This document shows, in pieces, positions 8,721-17,246 of a DNA stretch of 57,232 nucleotides; positions within the stretch are counted from its first letter, which is position 1, and each line of letters opens with the position of its first letter. The DNA comes from JANRJY01 sp033763735 (GTDB taxonomy: Bacteria > Bacteroidota > Bacteroidia > Cytophagales > UBA9547), in contig JANRJY010000042.1 in NCBI GenBank assembly GCA_033763735.1, positions 1-57,232 of the forward strand. Reading direction: 5' to 3'. The notes under the pieces are model-generated. The model saw nothing but the letters and a program-made list of their open reading frames with translations. It did not search any database and had not been told where the DNA came from. The position numbers were made by a program, and so were the translations under genes.

Positions 8721-10082
8721 TTAAAGCCCACTTAATATATCACAGTCTTTATATTCTTTATCAACATCAATAAATACTTCACCTCTTGTTTTTTTAAACC
8801 ATTCATTTAAGAGTTTATTCTTTTTTTCTTGCAATGTTGCAAATTGAATACGTTGATAATCATCTTTGAGATTCGCTAAATGGGGCTCTGAAACGGATTT
8901 AAAATATACTATCCTGAAAGCATCTTTGCCATCAAAAGTTCTAAAGGGCATGGGTTTTGAAATATGACCTACTTTCATTGTATCAAGTAAAAAATATAGT
9001 ACCGGATCAATTTTTTCTGCAGGAATTTTTGAAGTATTTGCTTCCTGGTCCATAATCATCCCACCGGTTTCTTTGGTCATTTTGTCGTCGGAATGCTCTT
9101 TAGCTGCTTTTTCAAATGCCAAACTATCTCTAATAATTAAAGTCCTGATACTATCCAAAAATAATGAAGAGCTTTCAAGGTCATTCTCTGATGAAACAGG
9201 TCTCAACAATATGTGTCTTGAATTGTATTCATTACCTCTGCGATCAATCAATTGAATGATGTGAAAACCATGAATGGATTCAATTACAGGTGAAATTTCA
9301 CCTGGTTTCAATCGAAAAGCTGCTGCTTCGTATTCTGGAACTAATTCTCCTTTTTTGAAATATCCAAGTTCTCCGCCTTTAGAACCTGACCCTGGGTCTT
9401 CAGAAAATTGCTTTGCCAATGATTCAAATGATTGACTTTCTTCAATAATTAATTTTCGGATATTATTTAATTTCTCTCTGGCAGCTATTTTTTGATTTTT
9501 GCTCACATTTGGCATTTTTACAATATGCCCAATCTCAAATTCCTTTGAAAAGAATGGTAAGCTGTCTTTAGGTATAGAATTGTAGAATTTTCGAACTTCA
9601 GAAGGGCTAACTTTTATTTTGTTTGAAATATTTTCTTGCATCCTCTGAATAATCTTTTGTTCTTTAACTTGTTTTCTAAGTTCACTTTTGAGTTGGTCAA
9701 TTTTTTTGTTGTAATAGGCTTCAAGCTTTTCTCGCGAACCTATTTGTTGAATAAAATATTCCATCCTTCTATCAAGTTCAGCTTCAACCATTTTATCATC
9801 TACCACCACAGAGTCAATATCTGCTTTTGCTAACAAAAGTTTGTTGGTGAGTAATTGCTCCAATATTTGACACTTTGAAATATCAATTTGAAAATCTTTA
9901 TTTGATTGAATTGCTTGAAGATAAGCAATATCATACTCTGATTTAAGTAATATTTGATTGTCAACTTTTGCAATTATTTTATCAAGCACCACTAATGAAT
10001 CTTGAGCTTTTAATGTAAAATTTCCAATGAAACTATTAAGTAAAAAAAATAAAACTAAACGTGTAATATTAGTATTTTTCAA
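8721..10082 (-). CDS. SurA-like periplasmic peptidylprolyl isomerase, two parvulin domains
   Basis: A 453-residue exported protein with signal peptide LVLFFLLNSFIGNFTLKAQ. The SurA N-terminal chaperone region (IIAKVDNQILLKSEYD) is followed by a first PpiC domain (about 180-280, FSEDPGSGSKGGELGYFKKGELVPEYEAAAF and GFHIIQLIDRR) and a second, weaker one (about 285-390). By family it is an outer-membrane protein chaperone. The start is TTG-AAA at 10082, inside the last 14 bases of the upstream lipoprotein gene, so the genes are translationally coupled. It is the last gene of a three-gene operon transcribed from 12906. Confidence 0.87.
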   Translation of the reverse strand: MKNTNITRLVLFFLLNSFIGNFTLKAQDSLVVLDKIIAKVDNQILLKSEYDIAYLQAIQSNKDFQIDISKCQILEQLLTNKLLLAKADIDSVVVDDKMVEAELDRRMEYFIQQIGSREKLEAYYNKKIDQLKSELRKQVKEQKIIQRMQENISNKIKVSPSEVRKFYNSIPKDSLPFFSKEFEIGHIVKMPNVSKNQKIAAREKLNNIRKLIIEESQSFESLAKQFSEDPGSGSKGGELGYFKKGELVPEYEAAAFRLKPGEISPVIESIHGFHIIQLIDRRGNEYNSRHILLRPVSSENDLESSSLFLDSIRTLIIRDSLAFEKAAKEHSDDKMTKETGGMIMDQEANTSKIPAEKIDPVLYFLLDTMKVGHISKPMPFRTFDGKDAFRIVYFKSVSEPHLANLKDDYQRIQFATLQEKKNKLLNEWFKKTRGEVFIDVDKEYKDCDILSGL

Positions 10083-10599
10083 TGATTCGTTCGTTTAATG
10101 CCTTATTAAGGAGTTCGTTCTCAAATGATTCAATTTTGCGAGCTCGTCTGTTTTGCAAAATGAGCGATTTAATTTGCACTAAATTACTATCATTTTTCAA
10201 CATTTCTCCAGAAAATCCGGTACTTGTTGCATAATCCCTTATTTGAATTTCTGTGATAATGGTATCAAAGCCACCTGCAGCAATTTTATTGCGATATTCA
10301 TTCATTATAAGTGAATTTCGGTAAGCATTCACTTTCATCTCTATTTCTGACTGGTTAAGAGTGGTATCAGATTTTGCTATCGATTCCAACAACTTGTTTT
10401 TCAGCCAATTATCAATATAAGTATCAATAATTGCAAGTGAATCCACTCCCGAAGCCTTAGTGATACTTTCAATGTCAGAGGCATACAAATATTCGTTCTC
10501 GAAACGTGCAATTTTTGTTTCTGAAGCTTGCTCTGACTTACGGTTTATGTATTCACAACCAAATAAGCTTATTAATGATATTAAGAATATATATTTCAA
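10069..10599 (-). CDS. Small lipoprotein resembling a SurA/parvulin N-terminal chaperone domain
   Basis: A 176-residue protein with a lipoprotein signal (MKYIFLISLISLFGC, lipobox Cys15), so probably membrane anchored. The remainder is mostly predicted helix, with YIDNWLKNKLLESIA and IEMKVNAYRNSLIMNEYRNKI, in the style of a SurA/PpiC N-terminal domain, but no parvulin catalytic core is visible. Bacteroidota often have such a small protein between two large parvulins. The start is TTG-AAA and the gap to the upstream gene is three bases. It is probably a chaperone without isomerase activity that works with its two neighbours; this is inference from context. Confidence 0.72.
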   Translation of the reverse strand: MKYIFLISLISLFGCEYINRKSEQASETKIARFENEYLYASDIESITKASGVDSLAIIDTYIDNWLKNKLLESIAKSDTTLNQSEIEMKVNAYRNSLIMNEYRNKIAAGGFDTIITEIQIRDYATSTGFSGEMLKNDSNLVQIKSLILQNRRARKIESFENELLNKALNERIIEKY

Positions 10600-10602
10600 A
10601 AA

Positions 10603-12906
10603 CTATTTCTTAACTATTTTAGCTACTTCATCATTGTTGATAAAAACAGTGTGTTTCTTACGAAGGCTTTCAATCCACTCTTTTTCTAAATATGCTTGAT
10701 AGTCTGAAATAATTTGACCTCTTGCCTCTTCAAATGTTTTAGGTTCCGGTTCAAGAACTTGTTTCACATCAACCACATAATACCTTTGATTTTTTTCTGT
10801 TTCTTTTAATCCAACAGTCCAATCCAATCCATCAATAATTACATCGTCTCCTTTTTGAAATTTCCCTTCCTTTATCTGAAGCGAAAGTGGCTCTTTTTGA
10901 TTCAAAGATTTCTCCAATGCAGTTATCGATTTTGACATATACTTAATAGATAACGCTTTATTATCAATTTGATTTTTAATTTTCTTATCTGTCTTAATCA
11001 TTCCTTTATCAATTGCAGTTATTCTAGAACTATCCACACCAAATGAAATCAAATACCTTTTGGCTTCTAAAATTCTTTTTTGAGATATTATTTTAGGTTC
11101 TTTTTCATCAGATGATCCAGTAATTTCTACAAAATAATTTTTATCTCTGGAAAGAACATTTTTAACCTCATCAATTGTTTTTTTGAAATTTGAAGAAATG
11201 GTATATACACCTTTCGAATAATTTATAGTACCTCCTTTTTCAGATTCGACTACAAAAACCGAATTATTCATATTGGCTTTTACAAATTTAACAACATCAA
11301 TGCTTTTACAATTGTAAATTGTCGCCACACAACGTTTACCCCAAGAATACTTATTGGAATTTGACTTAAAATAATTTTTTAGTCCCAGGGTGTCTTCAAT
11401 GGCTTTTGACCATACTTTTTGATCCATTAATGAAAATAGCAAAATGCCATCTCTATATTCTTTAACTAACATTTTGTAATCATTGTATTTGGATTCCAAA
11501 TTTGCCTCCTCGAAAGCTATTAAACTTTCTTCAATAAAATCTTTATACATATTATTCATTATTGTTTTGGGGGCAATTCCGGGCTTAGAACGTTGCTTAG
11601 CTTTGATATAAGCAAAGAAATCTTTGACTAAATAATTTTTAGAACCTATTGAAAACAATATTTGCCCATTTTCTTTTTTAGTTCCATCAAAATTAAATCC
11701 TGCTGTTGGCAAAGTTGAATCAGCTTTTGAGAATGCATATTCTTTAGCTTTAGTATTTTCAGTAAATTTATTTTCCGATTTAAGCCTATTAATGAAATAT
11801 ACCCTTCCCAAATCAGATCGGCTATCTTTTTGAACTTTATTTCTGATTTGACTTTCAAGAGATTCAAATGTTCCAATTGGTTTTTTCTCCAATAATTTAA
11901 TGATATGAAAACCATAAGGAGTTTGAATGGGTGCCCCAAAATCACCAATACTCTCTAATTTGAAAGCGCCATCTTCAAAACTTGGAATCATATTACCAGT
12001 AGAGAAGGGTGGCAACTCTCCCCCTTTGTTTCTCGAGTTAAAATCATCCGAAAATTCCGAACACAAGGCATCCCATTTCTCGCCTTTTTTCAATCTTTCG
12101 TATATTTCGTTTGCTTTTTTAAGTGCTGCTACTGAATCCGAAGGATTTCCCATTGCGGAATATCGTACCATGATATGTGCTACTTTTAATTCGCCTTTGG
12201 CTTTTCTTTTATCAACCACTTTAATAATATGATATCCGAATTTAGTTCGAATTGGCATTGATATTTCACCAGGTTTTGTTTTATATGCGGCATCTTCAAA
12301 TGGGTAAATCATTTGCAATGCTGAAAAATAACCTAAGTTACCACCATTATTCGCAGCTGAAGGGTCTTGAGAATATTGGATAGCAAGTTTGTCAAATGCT
12401 TCACCTCCTAGCGCTTTCTTACGGATTTCCATTGCCTTGTTGTATGCAACCAGAGTATCTTTGGGATCGGCATCAGGATTTACCATTATTAAAATATGTG
12501 AAGCTTTAACTTCCTCAAGCATACGCTGATAAGCTTCTTTAATTAAATTGTCAGTAACACTTTTTTCGGTTAAATAAGGCGCTGCGAGTTGTTTTTTATA
12601 ACCATTAAGTTCATCTTTAAAACTTTTGACTGTGTCCATTCCTAAAGCTTCCGCTTCAGTAACTTTAAGTCTGAATTTCGTGTACAATTCCAAATAGTCA
12701 TTGATGCTTTTACTAGAAAAAGCTTCAGGTGTATTTGCATTGTTTTTGTTGTAAACGTACAAGAATTCCGAAGTAGGAATCGAACGATTACCTACAGTAA
12801 TTATGCTTGGAACTTTAGTTTCCGCTGAGCTTACAGGTTTTGTTGACGTACAACCAGATGTTATTACAACACATGCAGCCGCAAAAAGTAAACATATTTT
12901 ATTCAT
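10603..12906 (-). CDS. Large parvulin-type peptidylprolyl isomerase lipoprotein with an OmpA-like insert
   Basis: A 767-residue protein with lipoprotein signal MNKICLLFAAACVVITSGC. The SurA-like N-domain (TVGNRSIPTSEFLYVYNKNN) is followed by two canonical PpiC domains: one at about 130-235 with ASHILIMVN and GYHIIKVVDKR, the other at about 240-345 with VAHIMVRYS and GFHIIKLLEKK. A helical C-terminal half follows. At about residues 565-635 sits a segment that reads like an OmpA_C domain: an extended strand, then FKKTIDEVKNVL, VEITGSSDE, SQKRILEAKRYLISFGV and SRITAIDKG. The Asp and Arg that bind peptidoglycan in OmpA-family domains both have counterparts. It is the first gene of the operon and is divergent from the NtrC-like gene. 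Confidence 0.83.
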   Translation of the reverse strand: MNKICLLFAAACVVITSGCTSTKPVSSAETKVPSIITVGNRSIPTSEFLYVYNKNNANTPEAFSSKSINDYLELYTKFRLKVTEAEALGMDTVKSFKDELNGYKKQLAAPYLTEKSVTDNLIKEAYQRMLEEVKASHILIMVNPDADPKDTLVAYNKAMEIRKKALGGEAFDKLAIQYSQDPSAANNGGNLGYFSALQMIYPFEDAAYKTKPGEISMPIRTKFGYHIIKVVDKRKAKGELKVAHIMVRYSAMGNPSDSVAALKKANEIYERLKKGEKWDALCSEFSDDFNSRNKGGELPPFSTGNMIPSFEDGAFKLESIGDFGAPIQTPYGFHIIKLLEKKPIGTFESLESQIRNKVQKDSRSDLGRVYFINRLKSENKFTENTKAKEYAFSKADSTLPTAGFNFDGTKKENGQILFSIGSKNYLVKDFFAYIKAKQRSKPGIAPKTIMNNMYKDFIEESLIAFEEANLESKYNDYKMLVKEYRDGILLFSLMDQKVWSKAIEDTLGLKNYFKSNSNKYSWGKRCVATIYNCKSIDVVKFVKANMNNSVFVVESEKGGTINYSKGVYTISSNFKKTIDEVKNVLSRDKNYFVEITGSSDEKEPKIISQKRILEAKRYLISFGVDSSRITAIDKGMIKTDKKIKNQIDNKALSIKYMSKSITALEKSLNQKEPLSLQIKEGKFQKGDDVIIDGLDWTVGLKETEKNQRYYVVDVKQVLEPEPKTFEEARGQIISDYQAYLEKEWIESLRKKHTVFINNDEVAKIVKK

Positions 12907-13006
12907 TGTATAGGTTTGTTAATGGTAAAACTTTGCAATTTTAACGAAATTTTACAAATTCATATTGTATGAATTGCAAAAAGTGCATTAATAATAGTTA
13001 ACACTA

Positions 13007-14164
13007 ATGGCAAAAATATTAATTATTGATGATGAAAAGGCTATCCGTCAGGCCTTAAAAGAAATATTATTATACGAAAAGTATCAAACAGATGAAGCCA
13101 AAGATGGAGAAGAGGCCTATGAAAAATTAACACAATCAGAATTTGATGTGGCATTATGCGACATTAAAATGCCGCGTTTGGATGGAATGGAATTGCTTCA
13201 AAAAATTACATCAGAAGGCATTCAAACAAAGTTTATAATGATATCTGCCCATGGGTCTATTGAAACAGCTGTAGAAGCTACTAAAATTGGAGCTTTTGAT
13301 TTTATCCAAAAACCCCCTGATTTGAATAAATTATTGGTAATTATAAGAAATGCTCTTGAAAATAAGTCCCTGCAAAGAGAAACAACGGTGCTTAAACAAA
13401 AAATAGCAAGAAATTATGAAATAATTGGTGAATCTGAAGTTATTAAGGAACTGAAAATTATAATTTCCAAAGTAGCACCTACAGATGCTAAAGTACTAAT
13501 AGAGGGACCGAATGGAAGTGGAAAAGAACTTGTAGCTCGCCAATTATATGCAAATAGTAAAAGGGCTAATATGCCATTTATTGAAGTAAATTGTGCTGCA
13601 ATCCCTAGTGAACTTATTGAAAGCGAATTATTTGGGCACGAAAAAGGTTCATTTACTTCAGCCATTAAACACAGAACCGGAAAGTTTGAACAAGCAGATG
13701 GTGGCACATTATTTTTGGATGAAATTGGAGATATGAGTCTGGCAGCTCAAGCAAAAGTATTAAGAGCTTTGCAGGAGAAAAAAATATCTAAAGTAGGAGG
13801 AGACAAGGACATAACTGTAGACGTAAGAATACTAGCAGCAACCAATAAAAATTTAACAAAGGAAATCGAATTGGGTAATTTCCGGGAAGATTTATATCAT
13901 AGGATAGCAGTAGTAAAAATTATTGTTCCTTCATTAGATGACAGAATCGAAGATTTACCATTATTGATAAACAAATTTTTGATTGAAATTGCAAATGAAT
14001 ATGGCACCAAAACCAAAACAATAGACACCAACGCTATTGATTATTTACAGCAATTAAAATGGAAAGGAAATGTAAGAGAACTTAGAAATGTAGCTGAAAG
14101 ATTGCATATTATGAGCAATACAAGCATTACACTTGCAGATGCACAAAAATACGCTTCAAAATAG
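13007..14164 (+). CDS. NtrC-family sigma-54-type response regulator lacking the Fis domain
   Basis: A 385-residue protein. The receiver (1-120) has the acidic pocket DDE, phosphoacceptor Asp52 (CDIKMPRLDG) and a late Lys (IQKPP). The AAA+ domain (about 140-375) has Walker A GPNGSGKE, Walker B GGTLFLDEIGDM and an R-finger region RNVAERL. The loop that contacts sigma-54 is normally GAFTGA; here it is GSFTSA. The protein ends after ITLADAQKYASK, about where the Fis-type helix-turn-helix would start, so no DNA-binding domain is visible. It may act on sigma-54 holoenzyme from solution or through a partner. No kinase gene is adjacent. Confidence 0.87.
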   Translation: MAKILIIDDEKAIRQALKEILLYEKYQTDEAKDGEEAYEKLTQSEFDVALCDIKMPRLDGMELLQKITSEGIQTKFIMISAHGSIETAVEATKIGAFDFIQKPPDLNKLLVIIRNALENKSLQRETTVLKQKIARNYEIIGESEVIKELKIIISKVAPTDAKVLIEGPNGSGKELVARQLYANSKRANMPFIEVNCAAIPSELIESELFGHEKGSFTSAIKHRTGKFEQADGGTLFLDEIGDMSLAAQAKVLRALQEKKISKVGGDKDITVDVRILAATNKNLTKEIELGNFREDLYHRIAVVKIIVPSLDDRIEDLPLLINKFLIEIANEYGTKTKTIDTNAIDYLQQLKWKGNVRELRNVAERLHIMSNTSITLADAQKYASK

Positions 14165-14168
14165 TTGA

Positions 14169-14291
14169 TTAAACTTTGCTTACCTGAGTTGCAGGTTTGC
14201 TATCGTTTTTCAAATAAGTTGGACATGTTTTTTGTGGGGCACAAGCAACAAAAAGAGCAACAGACACAAAGAATACGAATATTTTTTTCAT
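14169..14291 (-). CDS. Very small predicted lipoprotein (40 residues)
   Basis: Starting at the ATG at 14291 the product is 40 residues: a signal MKKIFVFFVSVALFVAC with lipobox VAC, then a 24-residue mature tail rich in Lys, Thr and Ser (APQKTCPTYLKND). A longer frame continues upstream to 14360, but its extra residues are not signal-like. It lies downstream of the LuxE-like gene on the same strand and is convergent with the NtrC-like gene, four bases apart. It resembles the tiny lysis-protein-like lipoproteins common in Bacteroidota. Function unknown. Confidence 0.6.
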   Translation of the reverse strand: MKKIFVFFVSVALFVACAPQKTCPTYLKNDSKPATQVSKV

Positions 14292-14364
14292 CTTTCGGAT
14301 ATTGAATAAGAGGTTACAATAATAAAAATATTTATTTGATTGAAAAAATAAAAGTATCAAAATA

Positions 14365-15372
14365 TCAAATATACATTAAGCTACACCCTCTGATATCTGA
14401 GTTGTCCATACGACCTAATATTGAAAAAGTACAATTATCGTTCATCATTGCTACATCTTGTGTTTCGATGAATGCACAAGTGTATACGTTGGCAAGGTCT
14501 ATTATGTTTACCGCTCCTCTTTTTAATGATGGTTTTTTTTCAAAAGGATCGGTAGTGTTACGAAGTATTACTTTCATGGTATTTGGCGTTATGAACTCCC
14601 CATTTTCAGTTGCATAAGCTTGTGATAATAATTCGGTCATTCCATATTCAGAATGAATTTGTTTCGTTTTCATTTCTTTTTTAAGAATATCATGCAATTC
14701 TGATTTTGTCATTTCATCACGTTTGCCTTTCATCCCACCTGTTTCTATAATAATTACATTTTCCAAATTTGGTTTATATTTATCTGCAAAATCGAGCAAT
14801 GCATAAGTGACTCCAAATAATACCTTTTTTTTACCATCATTCCTGATCAATTCATTTTTTAATTTATCAAAATCATTCAAAAAAAAATATTTCACTTTTT
14901 GACCTGATTTTTCCATAAAAAAATTGACCATATACACCAAACTTGAATTGTTTCGTTCGAGATACGATGGGAGTAGGGCATAAAACGAGTATTGATTTAT
15001 TGATCCATAAAATTGCTCAAAGTTGCGAAGGCAATTTTGTTCATATAATTTTAAATCACAAACATAATGTTTGCTCGTAACCTGTCCTGTGGTTGCGGAG
15101 CTTTCAAAAACTGCCTGTACATTTCCATCAAATGACTTGATTTCATGCGTTTTGAAAAATGAAATAGGCAAAAACGGGATATTATTTATCGAATCAATAT
15201 TTCCAATATAATTGCGTATTAAATCTACAAAAGTGCGATACACATTATTGCTTTCATATTGCAATTGAAACAATTCAAATGCTTTTTGCTCAAAATTGTT
15301 ATCGTTAATTAAATGAATAGAATTGGCAAATGCCTGTAAAGGATTCAAATGTAAGGATGTTTTTGAAGTCAA
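14365..15372 (-). CDS. LuxE/acyl-protein synthetase-like adenylating enzyme
   Basis: A 335-residue protein matching the LuxE acyl-protein synthetase family (ANL superfamily). FLPISFFKTHEI near residue 70, the nucleotide-binding loop FESSATTGQVTSKH at about 89-102, a GGMKGKR segment near 217 and an HSEYGMTELLSQAY adenylation motif near 243 are all present. By family it activates a carboxylate as an acyl-adenylate and may pass it to a protein. No LuxC reductase or luciferase gene is nearby, so this is not a bioluminescence operon; similar stand-alone genes occur in Bacteroidota near acetyltransferase or polysaccharide genes. The start is TTG at 15372. The substrate is unknown. Confidence 0.78.
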   Translation of the reverse strand: MTSKTSLHLNPLQAFANSIHLINDNNFEQKAFELFQLQYESNNVYRTFVDLIRNYIGNIDSINNIPFLPISFFKTHEIKSFDGNVQAVFESSATTGQVTSKHYVCDLKLYEQNCLRNFEQFYGSINQYSFYALLPSYLERNNSSLVYMVNFFMEKSGQKVKYFFLNDFDKLKNELIRNDGKKKVLFGVTYALLDFADKYKPNLENVIIIETGGMKGKRDEMTKSELHDILKKEMKTKQIHSEYGMTELLSQAYATENGEFITPNTMKVILRNTTDPFEKKPSLKRGAVNIIDLANVYTCAFIETQDVAMMNDNCTFSILGRMDNSDIRGCSLMYI

Positions 15373-15402
15373 AATTAATGAATAAATTGCGAACCCATTT
15401 TT

Positions 15403-15477
15403 GGGTAGTTAGCTCAGTTGGTTCAGAGCATTGCCTCGACAAGGCAAGGGTCAGGGGTTCGAGTCCCTTACTACCCA
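15403..15477 (+). tRNA. tRNA-Val (anticodon GAC)
   Basis: I folded a complete 75-base cloverleaf by hand. The acceptor stem is GGGTAGT/ACTACCC, the D stem GCTC/GAGC, the anticodon stem TTGCC/GGCAA, and the T stem AGGGG/CCCTT with loop TTCGAGT. The discriminator is A. The 7-base anticodon loop at 15436-15442 reads TCGACAA, so the anticodon is GAC at 15438-15440 (valine). The base before the anticodon, position 33, is C at 15437 where T is nearly universal. CCA is not encoded. The gene ends two bases before the stop codon of the convergent ABC transporter gene. Confidence 0.93.
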
Positions 15478-15479
15478 CT

Positions 15480-17243
15480 TTACCCTGCCATGTTATACTG
15501 CATTCGAATCAAGTTGGCATAATAACCGTCTTGTGCCAGTAGCTCTTCATGAGTACCGGTTTCTTTGATTTCACCTTTGTCAAGAACAATAATTTTGTCT
15601 GCATTTTGAATGGTTGACAACCTATGTGCAATTACAATAGAAGTACGACCCTTAAGTAATTTTTGCATAGCATTTTGAATCATTTCTTCTGTTTCGGAAT
15701 CTACTGATGAAGTAGCTTCATCCAAAATGATTATTTTAGGATCATATACCATTGCCCTTACAAAAGAAAGGAGCTGCCTTTGGCCTACTGATAAGGTAGC
15801 CCCTCGTTCCATTACTTCGTAATTATACCCACCAGGTAATTTATCAATAAATGGGGAAGCACCTACTGCATCTGCTGCCTGTTTGATATGTTCCATTGAA
15901 ATGCTAGTGTTACCCAAATCGATATTGGTTTTAACAGAATCCGAAAACAAAAAGACATCTTGCAATACTAATCCTATATGATCTCTCAAATAACTAATAT
16001 CATAATTGTTGATATTAACATCATCAATCAATATTTCACCCTTATTAATTTCATAAAATCGGTTAATTAAACTGATAATAGAGGATTTTCCTGCGCCTGT
16101 TGCACCCACTATTGCAACCGTTTTACCTTTTGGCACCTCAAATGAAATTCCTTTGAGTACATAATCTTCGTCATTGTATGCAAACCATACATTTTTGAAG
16201 GAAACTTTTCCATCAAATTGTTCAGGTATATAAGTGCCATTTTTGGGGATAAATTCATTGTTTTCCAATAATTTAAGAACCCTTGCAGAGCCTACTATTC
16301 CCATTTGGAGGGTGTTAAATTTATCGGCAATTTCACGGATAGGACGAAAAAACATACTGATGTACATTATGAAAGCCACTAGCATACCAAAGGTTACGGT
16401 TTCATCCATTACACCTTTAGCACCCCACCAAACCAAAAGACCAATTCCAATTGCACTCAGCACTTCTGCCACCGGGTAATATACTGAGTAGTAAAGGATT
16501 GACCTCATATTGGCATCTCGATGTTCGGCATTAATTTTAGTAAACTTATCATACTCGCGTTTTTCACTGTTAAAAATTTGAACAATATTCATCCCTGTTA
16601 TATGTTCTTGAACGAAGGTATTGAGGTTGGCTACTGCTGTGCGTACATCATTGAATGAAACTTTAACTTTTTCTTTGAAAATATAAGTGCTAATCAACAA
16701 AAAAGGTATAACGCATAAGCTTATTAAAGTAAGTTTCCAATCCAAGTAAATCATAATTGATAAAATAAAAATCAGTTGGAGCATGGATGCTGCTATATCG
16801 GCCAAACCTTCAGTAAAAATATCAGAAATGGTTTCGATATCCGATACATTTCGAGTGATTAACCTACCAATAGGAGTTTTGTCGTAAAAACTCAATCGAA
16901 ATTTAAGTAAGTGATTAAATAATTTTAACCTAACGTCTTTAATTATGTGTTGCCCTAGCCAAGATGAATAATATCCATTAAAATATTCAATAACTGCCTG
17001 ACTTAACAGTAATGATACCAAAATCAAGCTCATGCTAATTAATCCACTTTGATTTCCATTGAGGATATATTCGTCAATAGTTTTCTGTATTAAAAATGGC
17101 CTGGCAGGTGATAGTAATCCGGTCAATAATGTCAATCCAACAATTGTAAAGAACAACCACTTGTAAGGCTTTACGAATTGAAAAACTTTACTAAGTATTT
17201 GCATATCAAATACTTTACCGCTATGATCTTTGTCGTCCAACAT
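15480..17243 (-). CDS. ABC transporter ATP-binding/permease, MsbA-like half transporter
   Basis: A 587-residue fused transporter. Six transmembrane helices occupy about 20-320. The nucleotide-binding domain runs from about 350, with Walker A GATGAGKSS, Q-loop LVLQDVFLFSD, signature LSVGQRQLLSF, Walker B IIILDEATSSVD and H-loop IAHRLST. The family works as homo- or heterodimers exporting lipids, peptides or drugs. No partner half-transporter is adjacent, so a homodimer is likely. The substrate is not readable from sequence. Its ATG lies three bases after the stop of the upstream M23 peptidase gene, so the two form an operon. Confidence 0.9.
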   Translation of the reverse strand: MLDDKDHSGKVFDMQILSKVFQFVKPYKWLFFTIVGLTLLTGLLSPARPFLIQKTIDEYILNGNQSGLISMSLILVSLLLSQAVIEYFNGYYSSWLGQHIIKDVRLKLFNHLLKFRLSFYDKTPIGRLITRNVSDIETISDIFTEGLADIAASMLQLIFILSIMIYLDWKLTLISLCVIPFLLISTYIFKEKVKVSFNDVRTAVANLNTFVQEHITGMNIVQIFNSEKREYDKFTKINAEHRDANMRSILYYSVYYPVAEVLSAIGIGLLVWWGAKGVMDETVTFGMLVAFIMYISMFFRPIREIADKFNTLQMGIVGSARVLKLLENNEFIPKNGTYIPEQFDGKVSFKNVWFAYNDEDYVLKGISFEVPKGKTVAIVGATGAGKSSIISLINRFYEINKGEILIDDVNINNYDISYLRDHIGLVLQDVFLFSDSVKTNIDLGNTSISMEHIKQAADAVGASPFIDKLPGGYNYEVMERGATLSVGQRQLLSFVRAMVYDPKIIILDEATSSVDSETEEMIQNAMQKLLKGRTSIVIAHRLSTIQNADKIIVLDKGEIKETGTHEELLAQDGYYANLIRMQYNMAG

Positions 17244-17246
17244 TAA

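Noticed and set aside
11646..11948. A 100-codon open frame in another frame of the large parvulin gene
   Set aside because: It is a shadow frame within a well supported gene, with no start context or family similarity.
13414..13707. A 97-codon open frame antisense to the NtrC-like gene
   Set aside because: It lies entirely inside a strongly conserved gene, shows low-complexity composition and has no promoter.
14365..15372. A bioluminescence operon suggested by the LuxE-like gene
   Set aside because: There is no luxA, luxB, luxC or luxD next to it; the family also works outside light production.
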